Assembly: GCA_024291935.2 (NCBI GenBank)
Contig: CM044321.1
Location: 60,506,985 to 60,570,984, forward strand
DNA: 64,000 nucleotides
Origin: Okapia johnstoni
Taxonomy: Eukaryota > Chordata > Mammalia > Artiodactyla > Giraffidae
Direction: 5' to 3'
A program made the translations under genes and the position numbers. The notes below the pieces were generated by a model. That model had not been told where the DNA came from. It searched no databases and worked only from the letters and a program-made list of their open reading frames with translations. This document shows positions 43,775 to 55,843 of the stretch, piece after piece (positions within the stretch are counted from its first letter, which is position 1; the number at the start of each line of letters is the position of its first letter).

Positions 43775-46540
43775 CTAGGAGGAAGCCAGAGCTCACCATC
43801 AGTCAGGCCTCTGCAGCCCCCCTTTCTCTAGGCCTGCTGCCCAGCTACTGGACTTGAACTTCAGGGAACTGGGAAACTGGCTCTATGAGGCTCCAGAGGA
43901 GGAGGGCTCAAGGGGTCAGAGCAGCTCAGTCATCAGCCTCCCCTTCTCCCCGCCCACCACCTCCCCATAAAAAGCACAGAGATTGAAAACCTTGCCTGAG
44001 TATCACTGCTCCATCAACAGGTGGGGGCACTTCAACCAACCTTTCTGAAACTCTCAGAAACAAAGGCCAAACAAGCAAGCCAAGCAGACATCCCAAGCCT
44101 CATCAAACCAGTTTTTCAGAGGCCTGGGTTGAACTTTCAATCCACTAGGCTCTGTTCCAAATTCAGCCAGAAGCCTGAGACCCTAAGAGAATGCCACAAA
44201 ACAGGAGGTCTGAAAAGGAATGAGTTAGGAGCTCTGCCAACTGACACCTGCCTGGGTCTGAATGCCTGCTCTGCCACCAGTAGGGGGGCCCCTTAGGCCC
44301 CTAAAGCTGGAGGTCCCTATCTGTACAAGGTCTCTGTCTATACTATCATAATCTGAGAGCAATCAGAAATAGCCACATTGGACAAATACAATGATAAACT
44401 GTGGATATGCACCAGGAGTTCTTAGAACTACAAAACATTAGCACCAAACATTCCCGTCATCAGACTTCCCTCCAGAACTTCTCAACATAACCGTGCACAC
44501 AGATCACCTGGAACCTTGTTAAAAGGCTGATTCTGATGTGATTGCCTTCAAGTGGGACCAGAAATGCTGCCTGCCTGACGTGCTCCTAGGTGAAGTTGAT
44601 AATGCCTGGTATTAACCGTATTTTGAGTAGCAACAGCTGGTCCATTGCCCCCAAATTTGCTTGATAAGAATCACCTGGGACACTTGTTAAATATTCAAAT
44701 AACCAGGCCGCTCTCCTGGACATCTTGATTCAGTAGGTTTGAGCTGGAGTCTAGAAGTTTGGGAAAACAAGAGTCTATTTTTCTACCTTTAGACAAAAAA
44801 AAAAAGAAAATCAACTGTTGCCATGGCATGGACTTAAATAAATATTGACTAGAAAAGAAGAGGTGGTTCTATAACAGAATATTACATGTGAGTAACAAGG
44901 AACGCTTTTTAACCATTACACCGAAGACGCCACACCCAGTCAGGACAACTCTCAGAGGGGGTGGGCGGGCTGGATGATCCATGAATATACCAACATCACC
45001 CTAATCACTAGCAGAAAATAATTTTAGCCACCAAGAAGTTTCTCTACTGCTTGAAGTATGTTGTCAATGATCAGACATCAAGAAACTCCCTTTATAAAAA
45101 GTTTTAAAAGCAGCGACAACAAAAGTGCAGCACTTTATGAAGCAACTAACTCAGACGTAAAAACCACCGACTTTATGTTACGTATAGGCCTGGAGAGGCA
45201 GTGCCAACTACTAATGTTGATAATACGGGGACCATCCAGTATCAAGAGAAGGATATCAGGGTCCTAATCCAATCTCCTCCCTTTCCAAATGGAAAAACTG
45301 AGGCCAGAGGAAGGCAAAGGCTCATCTAAGGTCTGTGGCAGACAGCATTCAACTGAAGGCTTGCCTTTTGGGTCTGTGCTTATAAACGAATACTTAATTC
45401 CAGAGTATCCCCACCTGGTCAAAAGGAGAAAACAAAGCTCTCAACCCTGCATTTTAGACAGAAAGAAGACACAGATGGGGCTCATCCAAAGGGGTTCATG
45501 GTGGGGGGGGCATTTCTCTCTTAGAAAGAGGCATAGCAGATGGTACTATGTCATCAACGCGAATTTAACCCTTTTAGGCAAGTCAGACTTAAACACATCA
45601 ACTCCTGCACATAACTACTTGTAGAATTATTAGGACTGTTAACAGTCATGGGAACTGACAGATTAACTCAGAAGATGTGAGCAACTGTTTCAAACTATGC
45701 GTGCCTTTGGCTTGAGGAAGACATATGGTTTGAGGGCGGCAAGACTGATCAACCCGAGTTAGGCTAATTCATGAGCCTTCGGTACCAACTGAAACAGAAA
45801 AACTGAACCTTGCGGCGTCCCTTTATCCTTCTTTCAAACTACACCGGAGTCCCACTCCAGAAGACCATGTACATTTCCCATTCCTCGGGGAAATTCATTT
45901 CTCGTGCGGGAGAATCCGAGGACCCCCGCTTTTCCCAGCATTTCTCAGCTTAAGGAAGATTCCAGCTTCAGGCCGAAGCTGGGGTGAGGGGAGGCCGCCT
46001 GCCATCAGAGCGCCCAGAGAGTGGCGCCCCGCGGGCGCAAGGATGCAAACCAGTCTCGCCGCTTAGCAGCCGAGACCCGAGCTCCCGCTTCGGGGGCTCG
46101 GGATCCCGGTACGTCCAAGGGTTAGCTTGGGCAGACGACTCCCAACTTCTTCTTCCCGACTGTAAACGTCCGCTGACTCTGCCCAGCAACCCGCCCGAGT
46201 CTCCCATTCATACGCGCTTCCGCCCTGCCCGGCGCCGCGCGGAGCCAGGAGGCTGGGTGACACGACTACGGGGGCAAAGGAGGACAACGATTCCCGGGCG
46301 GTGACCGCGGCGCGCAGGAGACCGCGGGGCCCGAGGGTCTACGGGGAAGTCCAGGGCCGAGCGCGGGAAACGGGCGCCCGCGGGATCCCCGGGCACGTGG
46401 GAGGCGCGTTTGGGTCGGGGGACTCCGGATCCTCGCCGCCCGGGAAGGTCACGCCGCCCGGGCGCCGAGGCCGGCCCGCTCCCCGCTCCCTCCCGGCCGG
46501 TTCCCTGCAGCCCGCGAGCGCCTGACCGGGCTGCGCTCAC
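43775..46540 (-). other. SLC25A15 intron 1
   Basis: The intron is about 2.8 kb and has no young SINE or LINE. MER5-like segments lie at about 44,500-44,770. The rest is unassigned. Confidence 0.75.
44500..44770 (+). repeat. MER5/hAT-Charlie-like remnant
   Basis: Two blocks recall MER5A ends: agatcacctggaaccttgtt with gctgattctgatgtgattg, and agaatcacctgggacacttg with tcttgattcagtaggtttga. Family assignment is from memory. Confidence 0.5.
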
Positions 46541-46930
46541 CACCGCGTCCTGCTCGCGCTCCGCCGCCCGCTCTCGGCTCTGGCTAGGCGGCGAGGGTGG
46601 CCGCTTAACACCCACGTCGGCCGCTGCCCGGCCCTCCAGCCCCGCCTCCCGCGCCCGACTGCCGCCGGCGGGCGGCCCCCGGGCTCCGGAGCGGGTGGCG
46701 CAGGCCCGGGGCTGCAGCACCTCCCGCCCGCCGGCCGGGGAAGCGGAAGTCGGCGCGGCGGCGCGCTCGGGCTCGGGGACGTACGGGGGACCGCGAGCCG
46801 GGGCCGAGCGGGCTGGCGGGGCCGGCCGGGCTGGCGGGCCCGGAGCCGGGGCCTCCACGTCGCTTTGCTGCCCGCTTGGTTCCGGAGGCCTGCGGTGAGC
46901 TCGTCTCTAGCTCGACCTCAGGGCGGGGGT
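45890..46930. promoter_or_regulatory. SLC25A15: CpG island promoter of SLC25A15
   Basis: This is the only long CpG-dense, GC-rich block in the window. It contains GC boxes (ccccgcctcc near 46,640 and others), no TATA, and the probable exon 1. It lies at the expected distance upstream of the start-codon exon. Several long ORFs inside it are composition artefacts. Confidence 0.85.
46541..46640 (-). other. SLC25A15: SLC25A15 non-coding exon 1 (5' end approximate)
   Basis: A strong - strand donor, GCGGTG|gtgagc, lies at 46,541/46,540 at the promoter-proximal side of the CpG island. Human SLC25A15 also has a non-coding first exon. The transcription start is not determined by the sequence; the far end given here is a guess near the GC box. 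Confidence 0.6.
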
Positions 46931-47203
46931 TGGGGGTACCCGGAGTAAGACGAGTGACTGAAGTCTGCAGGGTGTTGACTTGGCTGGGACTCGGAGCTCA
47001 AGGCCTTCATTTTATGTTATAATTGAGCCCCAAAGTAATGAAATGATGGTGATGAAAAATACATTCGCTTATTGCCGATAAAAACAAAACCCCAAACATT
47101 TCCCATTCCGCCTTCCACGAGGAAATCTACACCGATGACATGTGGGGAAAGCACACCCACCAATGAAAACTGTTAACTCGGTCTTTTTTAAGAATAGTTT
47201 CCA
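46931..47203. other. Upstream flank, nothing recognised
   Basis: CpG density drops abruptly here. No repeat or exon was identified. Confidence 0.5.
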
Positions 47204-47398
47204 ACGGGTGTCTCAGATAGTAAAGAATCTGCCTGCAATCCAGGAGACCTAGGTTCCATCCCTAGGTTGGGAAGATCCCCTGGAGGAGGGCATGGCAACC
47301 CACTCCAGTGTTCTTGCCTGGAGAATTCCATGGACTGGGGAGCCTGGCCGGGTACAGTCCATGGGGTCGCAAAGAGTCGGGCATGAGGGAGAGACTAA
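47204..47398 (+). mobile_element. Bov-tA SINE
   Basis: gtgtctcagatagtaaagaa … actccagtgttcttgcctgg … aagagtcgggcatgagggag. Confidence 0.89.
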
Positions 47399-47751
47399 GC
47401 GCATGACTAAGCACAATGAATTATAGACTAGTTCTGCACCTCTCTGGCATTTTATTAAAAAGCACAGTTCAAGGTTTTTGTTGTGCACGGGGAGTAGAGG
47501 AATTTTCTCTAGTGTCCCAGGCAAAGACTCAATCATTTGGGAGGGTGTTGATCTGTTACTCACAGCTGTTCCATTAACAGTCATGGCCTTGGTGCTCTGG
47601 TTCAGATGTCATGAATTCATTTTCCTTTTCTACACCGTGTTTTCTTCTTTAAACTGTGCTGTCATTTTTCTTTTACAACTTTCTGCCCTGTTTGAATGTG
47701 GTGTTGGACTACTGCCAGTGTAACTTAAGTGATTTTTGGTGAGTGTGTCCT

Positions 47752-47992
47752 AAGTGTTAAGTCGCTTCAGTCGTGTCTGACTCTTTGTGACACTATGCAC
47801 TGTAGCCCTCCAGGCTCCTCTGTCCATGGGATTCTCCAGGCAAGAATACTGGAGTGGGTTGCCATTTCCTTCTCCAGGGGATCTTCCCAACCCAGGGATC
47901 GAACCCATGTCTCTTATGGGTTCTCTTATGTCTCTTATGCCTGCATTGGCAGGCAGGTTCTTTACCACTAGCACCACCTGGGAAGCCTGATT
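47752..47992 (-). mobile_element. Bov-tA SINE with small internal amplification
   Basis: This is a full-length - strand copy. Between 47,910 and 47,942 the tctcttatg motif is repeated three times, which stretches the element. Confidence 0.9.
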
Positions 47993-48057
47993 TTCTTTTC
48001 TTTTTTTTTTTTTTGGTGAGGGCCAGTGACAAATATTTGAGGTGACTTGTGTTAGGG

Positions 48058-48252
48058 CTTCCCAGGTGACTCAGTGGGTAAAGAATCCGCTTGCAATGCA
48101 GGAGACAGTTTCGATCCCTGGATCCGGAAGATCCCCTGCAGGAGGAAATGGCAACCCACTTCAGTGTTCTTGCCTGGAGAATCCCATGGACAGAGGAGAC
48201 TGGTGAGCTACAGTCCATGGGTTCACAAAGAGTTGGATACAACTGAGTGACT
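48058..48252 (+). mobile_element. Bov-tA SINE
   Basis: gggcttcccaggtgactcag … cttcagtgttcttgcctgga … gttggatacaactgagtgac, with gtgtta on both flanks. Confidence 0.9.
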
Positions 48253-48439
48253 GAATATGTGTTAATGCTTAAACATGAATGCCCAGCTGAACAGACCTGA
48301 GCGGGGGATGGTGAGGAAGTGCTGTGAGGGCGTCAGACCTCCTGATACCTGCATGGGAGCCCTTCTCAACGCAGCACAAAACCATCATCTTCTCACAGAA
48401 TCAGCACTTTAGAACTCAAGCTTCTGGAGCATAATTTAA

Positions 48440-49185
48440 TTACAGAAACAAGCCAGGGCATTTGAGTGACTTGCCCAGTGACATGTAGCATAACCAGTGA
48501 GAAGAAGAACCTTCAGTATAATGTCCTAGAGGACTGGCACTTTCCATGGAACCTGGCCTGGTGGCTTTTGCAAACCAGAAGCACGAGATACAAAGGAGCT
48601 AACTAGAGGCAGGCTTAGACCTCCTGTTACAGATTAGAAAGAGCCCCGAACTTGGAGCAAGGACACTGTGTTAAAATCTCCGTAACCTTTAGTGAGTCAT
48701 TTAACCTTTCTAAACCTCAGCTATCATGTGACAGCAACGTGGCCTCCTTTGAATCCCACTGCTGTGGGAGCCTGCAGTAACAATCCAGCATGGGGGGTTG
48801 GGGGGGGGCGGTGCTGCTACTCCAGATCAGAGTCTCCTGATATTTTGTCCTGTCTTGCTTTAGCACCTTAACTCGCATCACTCTCCCCAAGGCTTTTGCA
48901 TTTCTTCTCTTCCTCACCTCTCCTTCACAACCCTCAGCCTCAATTCTGTAAACTAAGAAGCAATCAGGAAACTTCGGTGCAAGTTTTTAACCTCTCATCT
49001 ACAAAGTTGCCTTTTTGCACAAACTCTCACCTGTTTTCTTCTTCACTTGCTGTCTTGCTGACTACCCTCATCGCTGGGAAAATGATGCAAGTGAAGAAAC
49101 TGAGGCCTAGAGGGGTCAAGCGACTTACCTGATGTTGTACAGTTACTAAGAGGAGAGCTGGGACTCAGAGTTCATATTGTTAACT
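48440..49185. repeat. MIR-like remnants in unassigned sequence
   Basis: MIR core wording is seen at about 48,640-48,725 (gagtcatttaacctttctaa … cctcagc) and, inverted, at about 49,095-49,180 (gaaactgaggcctagagggg … gagctgggactcagagttca). The rest is unique-looking. A G-rich patch lies at 48,795-48,812. Confidence 0.6.
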
Positions 49186-52039
49186 TCTACGCTCGACAGT
49201 AATACCTCCCAGAAGGCCTCCTCTGAAAAGCAAGAGGGTTGCAGGAACCCTTTCTCCTGGAAAGAGCTCCATAATATCTCCCTTCATAATATTTTATTAA
49301 AAATCACCTCTTACATTGGTGGCCCTGTATGCTATCTTTGCTTTAGGAATACAGCTATATGGAGATGTGAAAAGATTTAGCGTCTCACAGCAGCTCAGAG
49401 AACGGATTGAAAAATCACCTGACTGCCGTTAAATTATGAAAGTGTTCATCCTAAGGGTTATTCCCCCGGGACCTGTTGGCCTCTTGAGAAGATAGTTTTA
49501 GAGTCATGCATCACTGCTCTCCATAGAGGCTAGTCAACCCCATGGTATTTCAAATCCAGGTTCAAAACAGCAAAGAAGTCAATGCACTGACCTCTTTGCT
49601 CCAGGCATCTGTGTGCAGCATTTGGGATTGCATAATCCAGCGACATCAGTGCAGCTGGCTCTGGGGTGAGAGGGCAGGTATGACGCAGGTCAGAGGTGAG
49701 GGGACAGACAGAGTGGCTACATGGAAAAGGGAGCTTCTGCTGTTTCAACAGAATTTCACAATGTGCTGGTTAATGATACTAAAAGAAGAAATAATTTCAC
49801 CACTTGAAGCCTTTGGGCCCTGATACCATGTGGGTGTGTTTTAACAAAGTGTTAATTGGAGCTGCAAATAATTCAGAAACATAAATTATCTCTCATTCAA
49901 GGGTACCTTTTGTTAATGAGAAAGAAGAAAATGCTTTCATCACACAATTTGAACTCCCATTGAATATTTTTGGCTGCTGATGTAACTTTTATTGAAAACC
50001 CTCAAATTTTTTTTGAATCAGATAGAATCTTTATTTGAAATAAATATGTTTGGATTTCTATCAATGTGGTAAAGGAGGGTAATTTGTGTCCTGTGAAAGC
50101 ATTGTTAGGGCAATGTTCTAAAGGGGGACAGTTTTTTTGTTTATCTTTTCCTTGGCAGTTTTTTAATGGTGCAAGCAAAAATAAGAAAATCAGCTAAGGT
50201 ACATGTTTTAAGAGACTTAGGTTTGAATTGGTAAAATATATGTTAAAAATGAAAGATAGTTTATTATAGCAAAGAATTAGGAGAAATGCCCCTAAATGGT
50301 TAAATTTTAATGGGTTATCAATAAGAGGAAATACTATGCCATAATTTAAAAAATCATATTCTCATATATATGTTTTAGTACATATTTGGCTGCAAGTAAT
50401 AGAATGTCCAACTGTCAGTACATTTACTTTGAAAATAAAAATATTTCTAGAGATAGGAAGTTCTAGGGTTGGTTAATTTAACAGCTCAAAAGCATCTGGG
50501 TCCACTTCTATATTTGTCTTTTCTTTTCCTCATGATCACAAAATGGCTGCCACAGCTCTGCCTATCACATTTTCACACACAACATCCAAAGGCATGAAGC
50601 ATTCTCCCACACCAACTTTTTATCAGAGAAACAAATTTTTTTCCTAGAAGCCCTCTGTCAAACTTCTTATATTTCATTGGCCCGGAACTGGGTCTCATGC
50701 TACCCCAAACATAAGCATTGGGAAGAGAATGAAGTTACCATAACTGGTCTAAAACAGATTTCAGTAAACTTTTTCTGAAAAGGACCAGCTAATAAATATT
50801 TGGTCAGTCAAAAGAGTTCGTTCAGGTTTTCCAAATATTTAAAAAAGAAAGACAGAGACAATGGCAAGCCTCAAAGAGCCCTCAGTCCAAGCAAAAGAGG
50901 GAAAAACAAATAATTATAATTCAGGGAGGGTGTGCAGCAAAAGGGTGTGAGTGGTGTGGCATCTCAGAGAAGGGCATGAATAAAAGATGGAAAAGGGAAT
51001 CTCAGGGGAGGCCTCTAGGAGACCCCCCTATTGGGGTATGTTTTGTAAGGCAAAGTGGTCTTTTTTAAGAAGATGAAAGTCTGCTGATGTAGCACTCAGG
51101 GCTCTTACAGTCAGCAGAAGCTCACTCTAGCTGACAGAGCAAAATAGCAGCCAGTTAAAAAGATTCTGGATGACTCTCCTGACTGCTGAATGGGGAGATG
51201 ATACTCCCTGAGGACTTGAAACAAGTCCTCAAACCCACTGCAGAGCGGGTCAGCTGTGGAAACCATGATGCAGTTCCTTAAGAGCTCTAGACGTTATAGT
51301 TGGTCCCACTGTCCCATTTTATGGTATAGTTTGTCCCTGTGATCCATCTACATCAGGGCCTCAGCCTTCTTGCTACTGCTTTTCCAAAGCGAGCATCTTC
51401 TTTCCCAGCTTTGCCTGATAAGCCACTGCCACACCCTGTCCGCAGCCTCCTATTTCTCATTTCCAAGTGTGTTTCTCCTTTGGGTGCAGCTGATGGTTGG
51501 AGCCTGGGTCACGTGTCTGGACCCTGATCTGTAAAAGGGGGCTGGGAACGTGGGGGTTTTCTGGCTTCTGTCTTAGAGAGGAAAGAACCACTTATTAGAA
51601 AATGCTTTGAATGTAGGCAGGGTTTTCAAACGATTTCAAGTAGCCAGAAAACATGACACATGCTGGCTCTCAATGGGCTGAGCATTCCGGGGGTAGGGGG
51701 CGGGGGTGGTATGGAGGAAGGCCACATCTGAGGGTGCAGAGCTACAAAGCAGGACAACACGTCTGGAGAACAGAAGCAGTTTGGCTCTGCCTGACTGTAA
51801 CGCAGGGAATGCTGGGGGTGGGGGCCGGGAGGTGGGAGGAGCCACCTGCTAAATTCTTAGGTCTCTAATCTACTCAGTGATCTGCAGCTGAAGCCCGGAA
51901 GTTATGACTTACGCCTTGCCTGGCCCAGAGCCTGGCCCATGGTGGGTTTTAGCCACTACCTGTTGAATCTTTGTAATAAATCTGTTGGATTGCATCATTG
52001 TTGTAGAATTTGTCAGTAAGAGATTTGCTGGTGTACACA

Positions 52040-52040
<1 letters not shown>
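49186..52040. other. Intergenic, nothing recognised
   Basis: No exon, RNA gene or young ruminant SINE was recognised over about 2.8 kb, an unusually SINE-free stretch for this window. Confidence 0.45.

Positions 52041-52041
<1 letters not shown>

Positions 52042-52111
<70 letters not shown>
52042..52111 (+). repeat. (CT)n(GT)n compound microsatellite
   Basis: A CT run (52,042-52,079) passes directly into a GT run (52,080-52,110). Confidence 0.97.
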
Positions 52112-52154
52112 ACGCTTGTGTACATATGTGTCTTTTCCCACAACTGGGCCTAGC

Positions 52155-52170
52155 TCCAATGGATACTTTT
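52155..52170 (+). repeat. Target-site duplication, left copy (MRPS23 retrocopy)
   Basis: tccaatggatactttt is identical to 52993-53008. Confidence 0.92.
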
Positions 52171-52992
52171 TTTTTTATAAGCACTGAGGAATTCTTTACT
52201 TAATACCACCATAACATAAAAGTTCACATAACTGCTTCTTCAAACCATGATACAGAGCTTTATGACAACCTAGAAGTGGGAACCCAAAGAAGGTAAACAC
52301 GATGCCTCAGAGATCAGGAAACACTGACAAAGTTCAACTGTTAAACACAGTTCAACATTCCAGTAGTGAATCCAGTTTGGATGTCAGTATACACAGTATA
52401 CACGTTCTTCAGGGAGGTGAGAGGCCTTTCGACTCTTCTCCAGGTGCCTACAAATGCTGGGCCTGTGGAACTTCTTTCAGAGGTGGGTTCTCCTCCAACA
52501 CAGTTTGGGATTCAACACCCATGGGCTCAGATTTCGAGGAAACTTGACTACCTTCCTGTTGAGTCCTTGCTTTTTCTACTCGTCTTAAAATGACACCTTC
52601 TGCCAACAAAGCCTTCCCTGCTTCCACAAATAACTTCTCTTCATCTGTTTCTCCAAGTTTCTGTAGCTCATTGTACTTCTCCACGAACCGTTGACAGGTA
52701 GACTTGAAGTTTGGGTTGAACAGATCAAAAGCTTTTGGACCAGATCCATAGGCTGAATAAAATTTCGCTCTAATCCGATCCTCGTGGTAAAAGATGTCCT
52801 GGGTGGGAGATTTAGCTTTGCCATATCTCAAGCGAGGCCTTCGGAAAACAGGCTCCCGCAGTGGGGGGAACGCGTTATATATGTCAAACCAAAGAGGTTT
52901 CTCCTTCAACACCCCAGCCCGAATCAGGTCTCGCGTCCGCGTGAAAATGCTCCCCATGGTTTCCAGCCGGCTCCCCGCCATGCCCGGGGCCT
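52171..52992 (-). pseudogene. MRPS23: Processed retrocopy of MRPS23 (mitochondrial ribosomal small subunit protein)
   Basis: This is an intronless - strand copy whose A tail shows as the T run at about 52,167-52,176. It is framed by 16-bp duplications. The ORF runs from ATG 52981-52979 for 177 codons to a stop at 52,448-52,450. Family blocks are clear: [75 protein letters not shown] and [20 protein letters not shown]. Near the end, QHL is followed by TAG where the human protein has Glu. The remaining tail (APGEESKGLSPP) is still legible in the same frame before a second stop. So it is an otherwise open copy with one late nonsense codon, missing about 13 residues. No promoter is evident. The true multi-exon gene is elsewhere. 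Confidence 0.95.
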
Positions 52993-53008
52993 TCCAATGG
53001 ATACTTTT
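52993..53008 (+). repeat. Target-site duplication, right copy (MRPS23 retrocopy)
   Basis: tccaatggatactttt lies directly upstream of the copy's 5' UTR. Confidence 0.92.
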
Positions 53009-53055
53009 ATAAAGACTATTTTGCCTTTTTTTTTTTTAAGATATTTTGATGCGGG

Positions 53056-53212
53056 CCATTTTTTAAAGTCTTTATTGAATTTGTTACAATATTGCTTCTG
53101 TTTTATGTTTTGGTTTTTTGGCCATGAGGCATTCCCCTGACTGGGGATCAAACCTGAACCCCCTGCTTTGGAAGGTGAAGTCTTAACCACTGGGCCACCA
53201 GGGAAGTCCTGA
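53056..53212 (-). mobile_element. CHR-type SINE
   Basis: On the - strand: ggacttccctggtggcccag, gtttgatccccagtcagggg, then tggccaaaaaacc and an A-rich end. Confidence 0.88.
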
Positions 53213-54284
53213 AAATTTGCTTTAAATGTGAGAAGTATTCAATTGTTAACTCATAGGGCCACATGCATGCTCTTTGATGATGCTTTCAGTTAGATCTAAG
53301 ATCAAAACCATTTTTTAAAATGGTCATAAAATATGGCTTGAGAAATAGAATGAGCAATAATCTGTCTCATAGTAAATGGAAAACATTACCAAACTTGCAA
53401 ATCTTTTACACTTACCAAATTAATGATCCAAAGTAAGCATTGCAAACATTTTATATATGTATTTTAAATAAAATAACTGTAAAGGTGATTTCTTTTTACG
53501 TTTACTTTTTCTATTTCAATCATTAAAAGCTGTAAAATATACTTATCATTGGTTCTATTACCTTTGAAATACAAACCTACCAGCAGTGTCAGATGAACAC
53601 ATTTTCTCCTGCAGGTTCCTCCTGTCATCTCTCACCTTCACATCTACAGCATCAGGTACATACCTTCAATTTTTCAGTCAACAAACGCTGAATACAACTT
53701 GAACTGCCAAAGAAGTGCTGCCATCAGCTCAGGGACTTAATATATATCTGGAAGAACAGTTCCTAGTTTGGTCACCATGAACCAGAACAGGCTAAGTGAC
53801 AGAAATGATGACAGATGGTTGCCTTAGCAACCGTCATGCTAGATTGTCTTCCAGCCTACAGCTCTTAAATCTTGCTTTTTCTCTGATGTATTTTGGTCAC
53901 TGTGGTCAATGGGAGATTTGAAGTTTGTCTCTGTTCTCCTGTTGAGAATCCCCTTTTAGGAACCAAACAAGACAACCAAAGAAAGAAGGCTTTATATTGT
54001 ATACCTGGGAGGTTGTGTATATAAATCATTTAATATGGGGTTAAAATTACATGTGTGATTTAACACCAAAAAGTATAACAGGGCACTGAGTAGGATTTAT
54101 CTTGTCCAATGGGATGCTAAGATTCGGTACTTAGGGGAAGGGCATTCTAGAGAGAGTTACCAAAGTGGTTAATAACACCTCCTTGTGGGGTTAACCAAGA
54201 GGCTGCAGAACCTGCTGCTTCCTCATCTATCACTAGGCTTCACTATTTCAGCCTCCTTTTCCACCACTGAGAGAGGAATTGAGT
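53213..54284. other. Intergenic, nothing recognised
   Basis: This is AT-rich unique-looking sequence. No feature is supported. Confidence 0.45.
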
Positions 54285-54508
54285 GCTGCATGCTTCGTCG
54301 CTAGGTCAGGTCTGATTCTTTGCAACCCTGCAGACTGTAGCCTGCCAGGTTTCTCTGTCCATGGGCTTTTTCCAGGCAAGAATACTGGAGTGGGTTGCCA
54401 TTTCCTAATCCTGGGGATCTTCCCAACCCCAGGGATCGAACCCACGTCTCCTGTGTCTCCTGTGTTGCAGGTGGATTCTTTACCCGCTGAGCCATCAGGG
54501 AAGCCCCT
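54285..54508 (-). mobile_element. Bov-tA SINE
   Basis: gcaagaatactggagtgggt … gagccatcagggaagcccct on the + strand, with a small ctcctgtgt duplication at about 54,447-54,466. Confidence 0.9.
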
Positions 54509-55370
54509 AAGTAGGTGAAGGGAGAAGTATTTCATGGCCATGAAGTATTTCAGAGGCTACCTGGGGGAGAGGAGGCAGGGAGAGGGCAGGGCTTGTGTCA
54601 AGAGGCCTATTCCTCCTCTTCACAAAATCATTTTGGTCACCAAGACATTGGATGGAATCCACTTAGCTCTCCCCTCAGTTGGCTACTGGTTGAGCTGCCA
54701 AGCCTGGACCCTCTGTGGTGCACCTCCTATCCCAGCAGAGCTAAGCACAATCTGCTCGGCGATGATCTTAGAAGAGCTTGGGGTGTGTCTTGGGACAGCT
54801 GGAGTTCGAGGGTCTCATGAACATGAGGACTGGTGCCTATTTCTCAGAGATTCTGTACATGGGGAGGCTTGGCCTGCTGGTTTGAAGGGACAGTGGCCTG
54901 GTGAAGGGCAACAGGTTTCCCAGTGGTTCTCATGACTCCACATGAAGGAGAATGTGTTACAGAAATGAGAGGAGCCCTGAAATTGCCTGGGGAGCCAAAG
55001 GAGGTGACACCCCACCAGAAGAGGGTGCTTGGGGGCAGAGGCAAGAAAGATGCAGAGGAAAGAAACATGGCTGCCTTTCTCTAAGGAGGTACTCCACCAA
55101 GGAGGGGGCTGGGGTGACCCTGCACACCATCCCCGAGGAACTCCCACACCACTATCTCCGAGGAGCTCTCACTCCAGCAAAGACCACCAACATCAGACAA
55201 ACTTGGAGCAAGACCAGTTCAAAAGGCAAACCTAACACTGTGAAACTAAATGTTGGGGGTTCGTGCATAGAGAGAGAGAAATAAGCTGAGTAATCAGGAA
55301 GATTGGAAACCAGAAGTTTACACTATGACTTTCATAAAGTCATTTTGATGTTCTTGAGTATATAATGTAT
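54509..55370. other. Intergenic, nothing recognised
   Basis: Several overlapping ORFs of about 100-130 codons occur on both strands here. None shows a domain or motif I recognise, and they look like chance reading frames. Confidence 0.45.
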
Positions 55371-55374
55371 TATA

Positions 55375-55502
55375 TGTGTGTATGTGTATGCTCAGTCGTG
55401 TCTGACTCTCTGCGACCCCAAGGACTATAGCCCTCCCAGCTCCTCTGTTTATAGCCTTTCCCAAGCAAGAACACTGGAGTGGGTTGCCATTTCCTACTCC
55501 AA
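55375..55502 (-). mobile_element. Bov-A SINE with target-site duplication
   Basis: gctcagtcgtgtctgactct … gcaagaacactggagtgggt, flanked by ataatgtatta (about 55,364 and 55,502). Confidence 0.88.
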
Positions 55503-55529
55503 TAATGTATTACATTTGTACATAAAATA

Positions 55530-55843
55530 TAGTAAGTCCCCTACATACGAACCTTCAAATTGTGAGCTTTCGAAGATGTGAATGTGCCCCTGTATATCAG
55601 CTGTTGTACTGTAATATACTGTACTTTTCAAGGTGTTGTACTGTAAGATTGAAAATACTTTATTTTCTGTTTGTTTTTTAAGATATTGTTTGTGTGAAAA
55701 GTATTATAACCCTATTACACTTCATATATAGCTCATTTTGTTAGTTGGGTAAACAGGCTAACATTGTTGGACTTAGAACAAACTGGACTTACGAGTACAT
55801 TCTCAGTATGGATCTCATTTGTAGGTAGGGATTTACTGTATGG
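55530..55843. mobile_element. Short DNA transposon (MITE-like) with terminal inverted repeats
   Basis: The left end agtaagtcccctacatacga is mirrored at the right end, whose reverse complement reads agtaaatccctacctacaaa. TA is present at both outer edges. No transposase frame exists, so it is non-autonomous, and Tc1/mariner or pogo affiliation is inferred. It is degenerate, hence old. Confidence 0.65.

Noticed and set aside
46208..46898. Long Ala/Pro/Arg/Gly-rich ORFs on both strands in the CpG island
   Set aside because: They are low-complexity products of GC-rich promoter DNA, with no homology recognised.
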